Shown here piece by piece: positions 25,447-34,452 of a stretch of 64,000 bases of DNA (positions within the stretch are counted from its first letter, which is position 1; every line of letters starts with the position of its first letter). Where the stretch lies: the NCBI GenBank assembly GCA_010672585.1, contig JAAHGF010000001.1:248001-312000 (forward strand). Direction: 5' to 3'. This DNA comes from Okeania sp. SIO1I7 (GTDB lineage Bacteria > Cyanobacteriota > Cyanobacteriia > Cyanobacteriales > Microcoleaceae). The notes beneath the pieces are model-generated. The model did no database searches and was not told the origin of the DNA. It saw nothing but the letters and a program-made list of their open reading frames with translations. The position numbers and the translations under genes are program-made.

Positions 25447-26592
25447 TTAACTACTTACTGGTTGACGAATTTCTCGCCATAATTGCCTATATTGTTGAAT
25501 AGTACTATCTGCAAGTGGGTAGAGAAAATCACTTTTTTCCAGAATATCTTCTGGAGGTAATAACAAAGAATTATCTTTAATTTCTGAAGTCAATTCAGTT
25601 GGATTTATCCCTGGTATAATTGGGGAGGTAGTCTGAGTTATCAGAGACATTTGTTCTGCTATCTGAGGTTCCCAACAAAAATCAATCCATTTTTCTGTTA
25701 AAGAAGTCTCCACTGTCGCAGCAGGTTTTACCCATAAATTAGACCATAAAGCAGTACCAGATTTAGGTATTACCACAGCAATATCTTTGCGGTTTTTAAC
25801 CAGTGGTAAAATATCATTAGACCAACCAACAGCTAACCAAGTATCTCCAATAATTAGAGATTGTAAATAATTATTGGAAGCGTAATATTTAACTTGTTGA
25901 TTTAGTTTAACCAGTTCCGATTTTAAATTCTCAACTTTACTAAGATTTTTAGTATTATAAGATTTGCCTAATTTTTTCAGAGTTAAACCAATAACTTCTC
26001 TAGGTTGATCTAACAAAGAAAATCGATGGCGTAACTCCTCTCTCCATAGATCGCTCCAGTCTGTAGGTTGCCATCCCAAAGTTTTAAATTTATCAACTCG
26101 ATAAGCAATTAATGTTGTACCCCACTGATAAGGTGCTGCCCAAATTTTCCCCTGCGGGTCTGCATAACCTTGATTATTACGCTTAACTAACTTTTGCCAT
26201 TTTTCCGGCAATTTATTCCAATTTTGTAAAGCTTCAGAATTCAGAGGTTGAATTAGTTTTTGTTTAATAGCAATTGCTAACCAATAATCTCCTAAAGTAA
26301 CTAGATTAGCAATGTTTATATTTTTTCTTTGCTCTGTAGATGACTTTTGCTTTTCTAATAAAAGTTTTCTCTGCCAACTTTGCAGCAGAGAAAATAATTC
26401 TGTTAAATTTTCTTGGGGTTTAAAATTTAATTTAGACTGAGATGTTAATTCCCTCTTAAACCTTGACACCATTTGAGCAGGAATAGTGCTTTTTAACAGT
26501 TGAATATTCAAATCTCCCTGACCTTCACATCCTGCTAAAAATTCAGCTAAAGTTATTGCTGTAGCTCCGATTAAAAAATTCCGTCGCTTCAC
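25447..26592 (-). CDS. Polyamine-type ABC substrate-binding lipoprotein (PotD-like)
   Basis: A 381-residue extracytoplasmic solute-binding protein. The start (MKRRNFLIGA, hydrophobic run, LAGC with Cys22) is a lipoprotein signal with an RR pair. The body resembles spermidine/putrescine-binding proteins: IWAAPYQWGTTLIAYRVDKF in the first lobe and TALWSNLWVKPAATVE in the second. It should capture a ligand at the outer face of the cytoplasmic membrane for an ABC permease. No permease or ATPase gene lies in the window, so it is an orphan here. The start codon is GTG (26590-26592), with no convincing ribosome site. Alternatives are other group 1/D-type binding proteins; the ligand is not readable. 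Confidence 0.82.
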   Translation of the reverse strand: MKRRNFLIGATAITLAEFLAGCEGQGDLNIQLLKSTIPAQMVSRFKRELTSQSKLNFKPQENLTELFSLLQSWQRKLLLEKQKSSTEQRKNINIANLVTLGDYWLAIAIKQKLIQPLNSEALQNWNKLPEKWQKLVKRNNQGYADPQGKIWAAPYQWGTTLIAYRVDKFKTLGWQPTDWSDLWREELRHRFSLLDQPREVIGLTLKKLGKSYNTKNLSKVENLKSELVKLNQQVKYYASNNYLQSLIIGDTWLAVGWSNDILPLVKNRKDIAVVIPKSGTALWSNLWVKPAATVETSLTEKWIDFCWEPQIAEQMSLITQTTSPIIPGINPTELTSEIKDNSLLLPPEDILEKSDFLYPLADSTIQQYRQLWREIRQPVSS

Positions 26593-26604
26593 TTTTTCTG
26601 ATTA

Positions 26605-26830
26605 TTTAATATACTTGACATCTCCAGGGGTTGAAACACCCTGGATTCTGTGGTTAGTCCACCGCAAATGGGATAAATCCACATTTGCTTCAAGCCTATC
26701 AACAGACTCCTACACCCCTCAGCATAGAACGAAATCTAGCTGTGAGCTTACTTTTTTTTTGAATAGCTTTCACGAGTGGTTTTACTCAAGATGTTGGAGC
26801 AATCAATCGCTGCTCTAGCTGCCTACTTGC
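26605..26830 (-). other. Possible IS605-type right end / omega-RNA-like relic
   Basis: On the minus strand this stretch contains CCCATTTGCGGTGGACTAAC, complementary AAATGTGGAT and ATCCCATTT pairs, and a CCAGGGTGTTTCAACCCCTG hairpin. This layout recalls the structured right ends that follow tnpB genes of a different IS605 subgroup. No tnpB coding sequence remains. The match is from memory of the motif, so confidence is low. A palindromic repeat at 26829-26856 follows. Confidence 0.28.
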
Positions 26831-27034
26831 TTTTCCTGCGGAATGCTGCGCAAACAGCCGTCGTAGGAAGCATAGTCCCCGTCTCCTGTCCGCCGGAATT
26901 TCACCGCACTAGCTAGAGGTTATAGCAACAAACCTTGTTCCTTATTCCGCTAGTATAGCATAATTTTACTCCAGGTTAAAACCCGCATGTCGTTATTCAA
27001 CCAGGGTATAAATCTTCCGCGAACTTTCCTAGCG

Positions 27035-27586
27035 TCATTTTTGACGTTTTTCTAGATATTGACCAATCATTTTTTGTTCGCCCGCACGGGAAATAATAGT
27101 TTGCCGTGTCCGGTATTTATGGCCGATTTGTTTAATTTCTTCCTCAAATACAGACCCATTGTACTCCGTTCTGAGACATAATGTGTTAGGGTCAGATAGA
27201 TGATATTTAGCTATAATGGGGTTACTTGTCGCAAAACCGCGATCGCGATACAATATTGAGCCTTGAACTCCGAATATTGTTGAGCCTTCAGACTGTTTCT
27301 TACCTGATACAGAATCTTGACTAAGCCAACTGACTAACGAACCACAAATCATGGCTGTTTCAGGATTATGTAATTTATGGAGTTTGGCTAATTCTATAAG
27401 TTCTGGACTTCCTAGCTCTAAATATTTAATTGTTAAATGGCTAACAATTTCTTGGGTATTTCCTTCCGGTAAAGTATAGTAGCGTCTTTCTGAATGCCAT
27501 TGACCTTCGGAGCGTTGAAAATATTCAGTGATTCTTGAATCTGCAATTTCTAATGTTTGTGTGGTGTTCTTTACGCCTAATTCCAT
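27035..27586 (-). CDS. CpcS/CpeS-family phycobiliprotein lyase
   Basis: A 183-residue lipocalin-fold chromophore lyase of the CpcS/CpeS (S/U-type) family, which attaches phycobilins to Cys of phycobiliproteins. Matching features are the EYFQRSEGQWHSERRYYTLP opening, the mid-region IFGVQGSILYRDRGFA and the late strands NTLCLRTEYNGSVFEEEI and RTRQTIISRAGEQKMIG. The N-terminus has a short extension before the usual start. GAGGAT precedes the ATG at a good distance. It is not next to phycobilisome genes. Whether it is S, U or another subtype, and which bilin it uses, cannot be decided by eye. It is the clearest photosynthesis-linked gene of the window. Confidence 0.85.
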   Translation of the reverse strand: MELGVKNTTQTLEIADSRITEYFQRSEGQWHSERRYYTLPEGNTQEIVSHLTIKYLELGSPELIELAKLHKLHNPETAMICGSLVSWLSQDSVSGKKQSEGSTIFGVQGSILYRDRGFATSNPIIAKYHLSDPNTLCLRTEYNGSVFEEEIKQIGHKYRTRQTIISRAGEQKMIGQYLEKRQK

Positions 27587-27699
27587 TTAATTTTATCCTC
27601 TGGGTTTTCTTTTGTATCAAACTAACTGTGATTTGTCAAGAGTTTGGTTTAATTTGTTACTCCTTTTAATATATCCTGTTTTTCTTAATGGTTTCCGGA

Positions 27700-27857
27700 C
27701 TGGCCATTTCAGTTATCAGTTATCAGTTATCAGTTAGCCTCCTCCGGAGGAGCTACGCTAACAGTACCTTTGCAATAAGGAGACAAGAAAATACGGAATC
27801 TTCTTTTTTTTTATCCTTTTAAAAGAGGAGGCTTCAGACCCAAATTTTTCGGTAAAA
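27700..27857. repeat. Dispersed repeat with CAGTTAT heptamers and CTCCTCCGGAGGAG
   Basis: CAGTTAT heptamers (27712-27733) adjoin a unit TTAGCCTCCTCCGGAGGAGC followed by TACGCTAACAGT, then CTTTTAAAAGAGGAGGCTTC. The palindromic unit recurs twice in tandem at 31466-31528. The gap from 27587 to 27699 holds nothing recognised. Confidence 0.7.
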
Positions 27858-27860
27858 AAA

Positions 27861-28016
27861 ATGGCTGAAGTTAACTTTGGGCAAGGATTTGAATTGTATG
27901 ATGGTATGGAAGAGATTCGCGCAGTTGAGCAAATGCTTATTTGGCAAGGGTTTGGGCTGTTTTTTTATGTTGCCTACTGTGGAGCTGTGGTTGGAAATGC
28001 GGCGTTGGTGATTTGA
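27861..28016 (+). pseudogene. Short coding fragment interrupted by a MITE
   Basis: An ATG-initiated frame of 51 codons reads MAEVNFGQGFELYDGMEEIR, then a hydrophobic segment LFFYVAYCGAVVGNA. The GGCGTTGGT element inserts in the codon after GGAAAT and supplies the last codons and the stop. If the element and one target copy are removed, the frame continues about 30 codons (AIVINVLRKC and on) to the first CRISPR repeat. It may be a small membrane protein or a fragment of a larger gene. I do not recognise it. Confidence 0.3.
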
Positions 28017-28189
28017 GGTATGATTTCTTGTCCGGATAAGAGCGCAAACAAAAAACTTTCTCCCTCTACTATTCTTTCTCCTTCTTTCTTCCCCTCCTGG
28101 GAGGGGCTAGGGGTGGGTTGACTCCTGAGGACTGACTCCTGACTCCTAAATAATTAAGATTAATATCATACACGCGCTTCACCAACGCC
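28001..28189. mobile_element. MITE, GGCGTTGGT family, copy 1
   Basis: A 189-base element starting GGCGTTGGTGATTTGAGGTA and ending CGCTTCACCAACGCC, flanked by the 8-base target duplication GGAAATGC (27993-28000 and 28190-28197). The ends pair over about 25 bases with mismatches. The interior includes CCCCTCCTGGGAGGGG and ACTCCTG runs but no gene. Confidence 0.88.
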
Positions 28190-28266
28190 GGAAATGCTAT
28201 AGTTATAAATGTGTTGCGCAAATGTACCTGGAAAATTCAATATGGCCAGGGTTCTAGAACTCTGCT

Positions 28267-28454
28267 GTGGAAACTTATCAAAATCCCTATTAGGGATTGA
28301 AACAGATTTTTTTAATCCGTGTATCTGTGGCCTAATCCCTGTGTGAAAACTTATCTAAATCCCTATTAGGGATTGAAACTTTCCGACACCTCCTTTTACT
28401 CCTCCTACAAGGATGAGTGAAAACCTATCTAAAATCCCTAATAGTGATTGAAAC
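28267..28454. CRISPR. Three-repeat orphan CRISPR remnant
   Basis: Repeats at 28267-28303, 28343-28379 and 28417-28454 are 37, 37 and 38 bases, each starting GTG(G/A)AAAC and ending GATTGAAAC, with an internal CCCTATTAGGG palindrome as in cyanobacterial type I-D or III repeats. Spacers of 39 and 37 bases separate them. The third repeat has several changes and one extra A, as expected of a degenerate terminal repeat. No cas gene or adaptation gene is in the window, so any activity depends on Cas proteins encoded elsewhere. Confidence 0.85.
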
Positions 28455-28481
28455 CTAACAGCCAAATCTCTAAAGACATTC

Positions 28482-28557
28482 GTAGGTTGGGTTCAGCGGT
28501 AGCGCAACCCAACAGATACAAGCTCATTGTTGGGTTTCCTTCGTCAACCCAACCTAC
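28482..28557. repeat. GTAGGTTGGGTT inverted repeat
   Basis: Ends GTAGGTTGGGTT and AACCCAACCTAC are perfect inverted repeats over 12 bases, enclosing further AACCCAACA pairing. It lies between the CRISPR remnant and the stop of the WD40 gene, where it could also serve as a transcription-ending hairpin. Confidence 0.7.
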
Positions 28558-31421
28558 AAAGTGCTGACTCCTGACTCCTGACTCCAAAACCTAATACAAC
28601 CATCACCATCCCCACTCACCAAAAAATCTCCTTCAGGAGAAATTGCTAAAGCTAAAACACCCAAACCATGACCAGTCAAAGTACCCATTTCCAAACCCGT
28701 ACTCAACTGCCATATTTTAATCATATTATCCGCACCCCCACTAACTAAAGTGTCATCTGAGGTAACTGCCAAACACCAAATACTTTTCTCATGCCCAGTC
28801 AAAGTCGCTATTTCCAAACCCGTACTCAACTGCCATAACTTAATAGTATTGTCATCGCTGCCACTCACTAATATTTCACCGTCAGTACTAAAAGCAACCG
28901 CACTCACATAACCAGAATGCCCCCTGAGAGTTTTAACTTCTTGCCCTGTAGCTAAATGCCAAATCTTAATAGTATTGTCACCACTCCCACTCGCTAACAT
29001 CTGCCCATCATTACTAAACGCCACAGACCAAACCCTCTGAGAATGCCCTGTGAGAGTATGAAGTTCGTTACCTGTACTCACCTGCCACAACTTAATTTGG
29101 TTATCATCGCCACCACTAGCTAATATCTGTCCATTGGGACTGAACGCTAAAGACTCAATATCATTGGAATGTCCGCGCAAAGTACGAATTTTTTTGCCTG
29201 TACTCAACTGCCATAGTTTGATGGTGCGGTCGTAACTGCCACTAGCTAATATCTCGCCATCGGGGTGAAATACTACTGACTCCACATCGTCAGAATGTTC
29301 TGTAAAAGTAGAAATTTCTGCTCCAGTACTCAACTGCCACAACTTAACAGTATCATCATAACTACCACTAGCTAATATTTGCCCATCTGGACTGATGGCA
29401 AGACAACTTACTCCTTCTGAATGTGCCTGAAATTCATTAGTGACAGCAAAATTTTCTAGTTTATGTTTCCGTTGTTTTGGTGTTTGTTGAACAGGAGGAG
29501 ATGCTGGTTTTGTGTCTTCCTGTTGTTGGCGTTTTATTTCTGCCACAACTCCCTGGACAATGCCTAAATTTCGCCGAGCATCTTCACAGTCTGGCCGTAG
29601 CTTTAATGCTTGTTGATAGTCAGCGATCGCCTGTTCATATTGTCCTAATTGATTAAAGGCATCACCTCGTTTATTATAGGCATCTACCCAATTTTCATTT
29701 ATCTGTAAAGCCTGGGTAAAATCATTAATTGCTGCTTGTTCTTGACCGATTTCTGCATAAACAAAACCACGATTATAATAGGCTTCAACCCAATTTTTAT
29801 TCAGTTTTATTGCTTGGTCAAAATCACTAATAGCTCCTAGATAATTTTCCTGTTTAAAATTATTTACTGCTCGTTTGTAGCAAATTTCCATGACATTTAG
29901 TTGTCTAAATTCGCCAATAGCTGCTAAACATTGATTTAATTTATTTACATATTCCAAATCTTCTGCTTTGACTACTGATTCTATTGCTTCCAATAGCAAA
30001 ATTAATTCTTCTGGAGCTGACGACAAACCCCGTGACTTTAACCAATATTTTAATGAATTTATAATCTGTGTAATTGCCCAAACTTTATTTTGTAAATTTG
30101 CCAAACTTTGAGCTAAATCTAAAGTCAATTCTGGTATCCAAGCAGAACGCTGAATTTCCAGAGCTTGATAAATTTTTTGATAATACAAAATTACCGATTC
30201 CATCATCTCATCAACTTCTGGAGATTCTGGTAAATTTTTAATTAAATCGGGTAATAATTCTGGCAAAATCGGAGGAATATTATATTCAACTAAAAAATAT
30301 TCATCTGCTACTAAACCAGCAAATATACAATGATAAATACTTAAAAATTTCCCTAGTTCCTCAAAGTCTTTTTGATTGACAATGTAGTTCATATCCAACT
30401 CACTAATGTCAATTCCTGCCTTTCTAAATTTTTGCTCCCGCTGTAATTTTTTGATGTTGATTAAATTATTACCACCATAAAGTTCATCAATTTTTTTAGT
30501 TTTTTCTCCAGTAGCAATTAACTTAGCTCTAATAGCCAGCCATCGACGCGCTCGGAGTTTTGCAGATTCATATAAAATATCTTGATATGGCAATTTAGAA
30601 ATAACTGGGTCGTAACGATATTTCGACCAACCTAAACTCCAATAAGCAATTCTAAAGTTGAGATAATTGCCATTAACTTCTGATTCTAAAACTAAAGTTG
30701 GCTGAGATTTTAATACAGCAAATAAAGCTTTAATACTGGCTTCACTATGAAAAGATTTACTTACCCAAGCTCCTGCTAAAAAGTCTATTTCTCTGCCACG
30801 AGTTGTATAATTTCTGAAAAATTGTCGCAAACCTTCGGCTAAGGTTAATTCTAGGTCAGGAAAAAAATCAGAAGAATTATTAGCTGCTTCAAATTTATCA
30901 AATGTCAGTTTTGGTGGAGCAAAAAAAACTCTTAGGGGCATAATTTTTTCCCCTGGATGAGAGTTGAGAATGTCAGTCGCAACTAACCAAATGGGAGAAT
31001 TTTCTAATCTTTTTTGTTCTTCTATAATTTGTAGAGAAGTTTCTCTTTGATAGGTAACTAATTCTCGTTGAAGTTCATAGTTTTGTTTGAGTATTTCTAT
31101 TTGAATTATTTTTTCTTGTTCTAATAGCCATCTTTGAAAATCTATATTGGTTTGGAGTTTGGCAGTTTCGGCAATTTGAATAAATGCTTGTAATTCTTGG
31201 GTATTAGTTTGACTAATTTCTGGCAAATCAAAGTTATCTATATTTTGGATATATTGCAGTTTGAGTTGTTCTAGTTCAATATTTTTTTCTAGCTTTGCTA
31301 CTGTTGAATTTTCGGTCGTTACTATAGTTGTAGATATGACATCTTTTTTGGTATGGGGAGTGACAAATTTAGCTGCTGCTGTCACTGCCTTACTAACTGT
31401 TGTTAAAAATTTTAATACCAT
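28554..31421 (-). CDS. TPR and seven-bladed WD40 repeat protein with unknown N-terminal domain
   Basis: A 955-residue protein with clear modular order. Residues 1-140 contain a long coiled coil (ELEQLKLQYIQ to TYQRETSLQIIEEQKRLENS). Residues 145-500 form a domain that I do not recognise, opening WLVATDILNSHPGEKIMPLR and including FFAPPKLTFDKF. Residues about 525-630 hold three or more TPR motifs. Residues 660-955 hold seven WD40 repeats, each with a GH(S/E/G) start and LW/IW end, closing one propeller. There are no membrane segments. Proteins of this build usually act as scaffolds, and in cyanobacteria many belong to predicted conflict or signalling systems, so the N-terminal part may be an effector. 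That is inference. A CRISPR remnant lies at its 3' end. Confidence 0.8.
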   Translation of the reverse strand: MVLKFLTTVSKAVTAAAKFVTPHTKKDVISTTIVTTENSTVAKLEKNIELEQLKLQYIQNIDNFDLPEISQTNTQELQAFIQIAETAKLQTNIDFQRWLLEQEKIIQIEILKQNYELQRELVTYQRETSLQIIEEQKRLENSPIWLVATDILNSHPGEKIMPLRVFFAPPKLTFDKFEAANNSSDFFPDLELTLAEGLRQFFRNYTTRGREIDFLAGAWVSKSFHSEASIKALFAVLKSQPTLVLESEVNGNYLNFRIAYWSLGWSKYRYDPVISKLPYQDILYESAKLRARRWLAIRAKLIATGEKTKKIDELYGGNNLINIKKLQREQKFRKAGIDISELDMNYIVNQKDFEELGKFLSIYHCIFAGLVADEYFLVEYNIPPILPELLPDLIKNLPESPEVDEMMESVILYYQKIYQALEIQRSAWIPELTLDLAQSLANLQNKVWAITQIINSLKYWLKSRGLSSAPEELILLLEAIESVVKAEDLEYVNKLNQCLAAIGEFRQLNVMEICYKRAVNNFKQENYLGAISDFDQAIKLNKNWVEAYYNRGFVYAEIGQEQAAINDFTQALQINENWVDAYNKRGDAFNQLGQYEQAIADYQQALKLRPDCEDARRNLGIVQGVVAEIKRQQQEDTKPASPPVQQTPKQRKHKLENFAVTNEFQAHSEGVSCLAISPDGQILASGSYDDTVKLWQLSTGAEISTFTEHSDDVESVVFHPDGEILASGSYDRTIKLWQLSTGKKIRTLRGHSNDIESLAFSPNGQILASGGDDNQIKLWQVSTGNELHTLTGHSQRVWSVAFSNDGQMLASGSGDNTIKIWHLATGQEVKTLRGHSGYVSAVAFSTDGEILVSGSDDNTIKLWQLSTGLEIATLTGHEKSIWCLAVTSDDTLVSGGADNMIKIWQLSTGLEMGTLTGHGLGVLALAISPEGDFLVSGDGDGCIRFWSQESGVSTL

Positions 31422-32065
31422 TTTTTTTCAGGGAATAGGGAATGTCATTTCAGTTATCAGTTATCAGTTAGCCTCCTCCGGAGGAACTGCGTTAACAGTT
31501 AGCCTCCTCCGGAGGAGCTACGCTAACAGTACCTCTGCAATAAGGAGGCTTGAAATACAGAACTCTCTTTCTCTTGGTAAAAAAGTACTTATTTAGGAAG
31601 TAGGAAATAGAAAGTAAAAAAATACATCAATATTTTATAACAAACAAATCAACCCTACTGCTTCAATATAACCAAGAATAAATAGCCTTATTATAGTCAT
31701 ATTTTATAGGCAATTATTAGGGGTATAGAAGTCTAAGCAAAGGGCGCAGACATATCAAAATCTTAAAACTAAGACAACACAAGCTTTTCCCTTCTTCCTT
31801 CTTTCTCCTTCCTTCTTTCTTCTGCTATATAGAACCCATTTGAGATCTATATAATTATGGTAGTCAAGTCTTTTCGCGCATCAATGAGTGAGGAAAAATC
31901 ATCTGAAGGAGTGTTGAATTTTTTGTATTATTTATCCTCACATCTTCCCTCTTACCTTCCCCTCCTGGGAGGGGTTAGGGGTGGGTTGTCTCCTGTCTCC
32001 TGTCTCCTGTCTCCTAGCTAAATTAATATTTATGAAGATACCAAATGGGTTCTATAACAGTTTTT
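31422..32065. other. Intergenic repeats, no gene
   Basis: Upstream of the WD40 gene lie TTTCAGTTATCAGTTATCAG heptamers and two tandem copies of the CTCCTCCGGAGGAG palindromic unit (31466-31528). Farther on are CTTCTTTC runs, a GAGGGGTTAGGGGTGGGTTG segment common in the window, and four CTCCTGT repeats (31990-32016). I see no coding sequence. Confidence 0.6.
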
Positions 32066-32485
32066 CTAATCTCCTCCTGTTGCACTTTTAATAGAATCTA
32101 AATATTTATACCAATTAATTGCTAAATCAATATCTGTAAAAGGAACTTGAATATTTTTAGACTCTGAAAGAATAAACTCCAAAACTACTTTACCCTTACT
32201 GAGTGGGTTCTCTATATCTATAGGTTTATTATTAACTAATAATTGTAGCGATCGCACATCCTGCAAAGAAAAAGTCTGCAAATTTATTGGGCCACTGCGC
32301 GTTGGTTTTCCCCAAGTAATACTTTCACCATTCTGACCCAATACCGCATAAATATCATATTTAGCTTTCTCAAAAGATTCTGCCCAAGCGCGGTAAGCTT
32401 CCAACTTTTGATATTCATTCCAACCTGCCCAAGCTAACCAGATAAACACACCCAATAGGGGCAGCCACAATAAACCTCTTTCCAT
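32066..32485 (-). CDS. Membrane-anchored hypothetical protein
   Basis: A 139-residue protein with one N-terminal membrane segment (LLWLPLLGVFIWLAWAGW) and a soluble remainder, probably a small mixed alpha/beta domain on the outer side of the membrane. ITWGKPTRSGPINLQTFSL and a conserved-looking WYKYLDSI near the end suggest real coding sequence. AAGGAA precedes the ATG. It is divergent from the subtilase gene at 32647 with 161 bases between, so the two may share a control region. I do not recognise the family; it looks like a conserved cyanobacterial protein of unknown role. Confidence 0.65.
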   Translation of the reverse strand: MERGLLWLPLLGVFIWLAWAGWNEYQKLEAYRAWAESFEKAKYDIYAVLGQNGESITWGKPTRSGPINLQTFSLQDVRSLQLLVNNKPIDIENPLSKGKVVLEFILSESKNIQVPFTDIDLAINWYKYLDSIKSATGGD

Positions 32486-32646
32486 TTCCTTTTTTGAATT
32501 TGGTATTAGCCCAAATTATAAAGCGAAACCTAATACTTTTCTACCATCTAAGACCTACAACCTACTACCTACCACCTACCACTTAATGCCTATCAAGTTA
32601 AGCTAAAGTAGTAAAAAAGCCTTCAATTTAGTGGATATCTCAACAA

Positions 32647-34452
32647 ATGAAAAAAATTCTGTTTGTCTGCTTATTTTTAATTGGGCTTGGTTGGGCCTTA
32701 TCTAACTTTTCAGGTTTGGCCAATAAAGGAGTCTATGACTCAATTGTGTTAGACTTCCGTGAAGATATCGGAGTTACTAAAATTGTCGATGAAATTCAGA
32801 CAATCTCCGATGAATACCAAGTCACTCCTCGTCTAAATAGTGAATTTTCTATATCAGATAATGTGTATATTGTCAAGGGCGATCGCCAACTTCTCAAAGA
32901 ACTGAAAAGCTCTCTCAACAAATATACTGAATACATAGAACCCAACTATGTTTATAGCGCTAATGCTATCATTTTTGAGGGCAGTAACGGTGGTCCCAAT
33001 GACCCCATGTACGGAAAACAATGGAACCTCCGCAGCATCAACGTAGAGGAAGCATGGAATGAAACCAAAGGCGACGGCGTAACAGTAGCGGTGATTGATA
33101 CAGGAGTCACCAGAGTTCCCGACCTGCAAAAAACGAAATTTGTGCCTGGCTATGATTTTGTGAACGACCAGACTTTAGCCACCGACGATAATGGTCACGG
33201 CAGTCACGTTGCAGGGACTATTGCCCAATCCACCAACAATGAATATGGCGTAGCAGGTATTGCCTATGAAGCTAGCATCATGCCCTTAAAAGTATTATCT
33301 GCTAGTGGTGGCGGTACAGTTTCCGATATTGCCGAATCTATCAAATTTGCTGCTGACAACGGTGCAGACATCATCAATATGAGTCTCGGTGGCGGCGGTG
33401 AAAGCCAAATAATGAAAGAAGCTATCAACTATGCTCATAGTAAAGGCGTAGTCATTATTGCTGCTGCGGGCAACGCTGGCCAAAATTCAGCAAGTTATCC
33501 CGCTCGTTATCCCCATGTTATCGGTGTCTCTGCCACTGACTCAACGGGAGAAAAAGCTTCCTATTCCAACTTTGGTGCAGGAATTGATATTTCTGCTCCT
33601 GGTGGCTCAACTTCTGGCAAAAATGAAACTGGTGGTATTTTGCAAGAAACCATTAACCCAGAAAATGGCGAGAGTGTGTTTGCTTCCTTCCAAGGTACCA
33701 GCATGGCATCTCCCCACGTTGCGGGTGTGGCAGCATTAATCAAAGCTAGTGGTATTGAAGACCCAGAAGAGATTGCCAACATTCTCAAAAAATCTGCCAG
33801 AGTTATCAAAGAAGACCCACTGAATCATTTTGGTGCAGGTCAGTTAGATGCAGCAGCAGCAGTCAAGTTGGCAGTCAAAGGTCAAATCACTTTCCGCGAC
33901 TTCTTCCGATGGTTGCATAATAATGGGTATCTCAGTCCTGGTTTTTGGCTTGATGGTGGCGCTGTGGCATTGTTACCGAAGTTGGCAATGGTCTTGGGGT
34001 CTTATATATTAGCTTGGTTTCTGCGGAATTATTTCCCTTTCAGTTGGAGTTTCCCTCTGCATACAGGATTAGTTGCTGGTAGTAGTGGGTTATTTTTCCT
34101 CCGTGGTTTCTATATCTTCGACTTACCACAATGGCCGATGCGTGTGATGGGTAGTTCTCTACCTGAAGTCGGTGGAGCTATTCAAGGTAGTGGCATTTTG
34201 AATCCCATTTTTGCTAGTGTGTTGATTCCAGCATTATTAATTGTGTTGTTATTAGGAAATCAGCAATGGAAGTGGTTAGCGATCGGTACTACTATTGGTG
34301 TTGCTAGTTGTTTGGCTGTAAGTGCAGTTGCAGATCCCGCAGTTTGGGGATTAGGTTCTGGTTTTGCTGCTCAAATTTTCCTAGTTGTGAATGCCTTTTT
34401 ATGCTTAGGTTTAGCACGTTTGGCAATTAGAACGGAGGAAAGGTTAGCATGA
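32647..34452 (+). CDS. Subtilisin-like S8 serine protease with C-terminal membrane domain
   Basis: A 601-residue protease. A signal or anchor segment (residues 1-22) precedes a short propeptide-like region. The subtilase domain (residues 115-395) has the full catalytic set: AVIDTGV (D151), NGHGSHVAGT (H184), the oxyanion AAAGN (N276) and GTSMASPHVAG (S352). After residue 400 there is a linker and then about four to six hydrophobic segments (for example VALLPKLAMVLGSYILAWFL), so the protein is membrane-bound with the protease domain probably outside the cytoplasm. It overlaps the next gene by four bases (ATGA), implying one transcript. The substrate is unknown. It belongs to a cyanobacterial S8 subgroup with membrane tails. 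Confidence 0.92.
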   Translation: MKKILFVCLFLIGLGWALSNFSGLANKGVYDSIVLDFREDIGVTKIVDEIQTISDEYQVTPRLNSEFSISDNVYIVKGDRQLLKELKSSLNKYTEYIEPNYVYSANAIIFEGSNGGPNDPMYGKQWNLRSINVEEAWNETKGDGVTVAVIDTGVTRVPDLQKTKFVPGYDFVNDQTLATDDNGHGSHVAGTIAQSTNNEYGVAGIAYEASIMPLKVLSASGGGTVSDIAESIKFAADNGADIINMSLGGGGESQIMKEAINYAHSKGVVIIAAAGNAGQNSASYPARYPHVIGVSATDSTGEKASYSNFGAGIDISAPGGSTSGKNETGGILQETINPENGESVFASFQGTSMASPHVAGVAALIKASGIEDPEEIANILKKSARVIKEDPLNHFGAGQLDAAAAVKLAVKGQITFRDFFRWLHNNGYLSPGFWLDGGAVALLPKLAMVLGSYILAWFLRNYFPFSWSFPLHTGLVAGSSGLFFLRGFYIFDLPQWPMRVMGSSLPEVGGAIQGSGILNPIFASVLIPALLIVLLLGNQQWKWLAIGTTIGVASCLAVSAVADPAVWGLGSGFAAQIFLVVNAFLCLGLARLAIRTEERLA

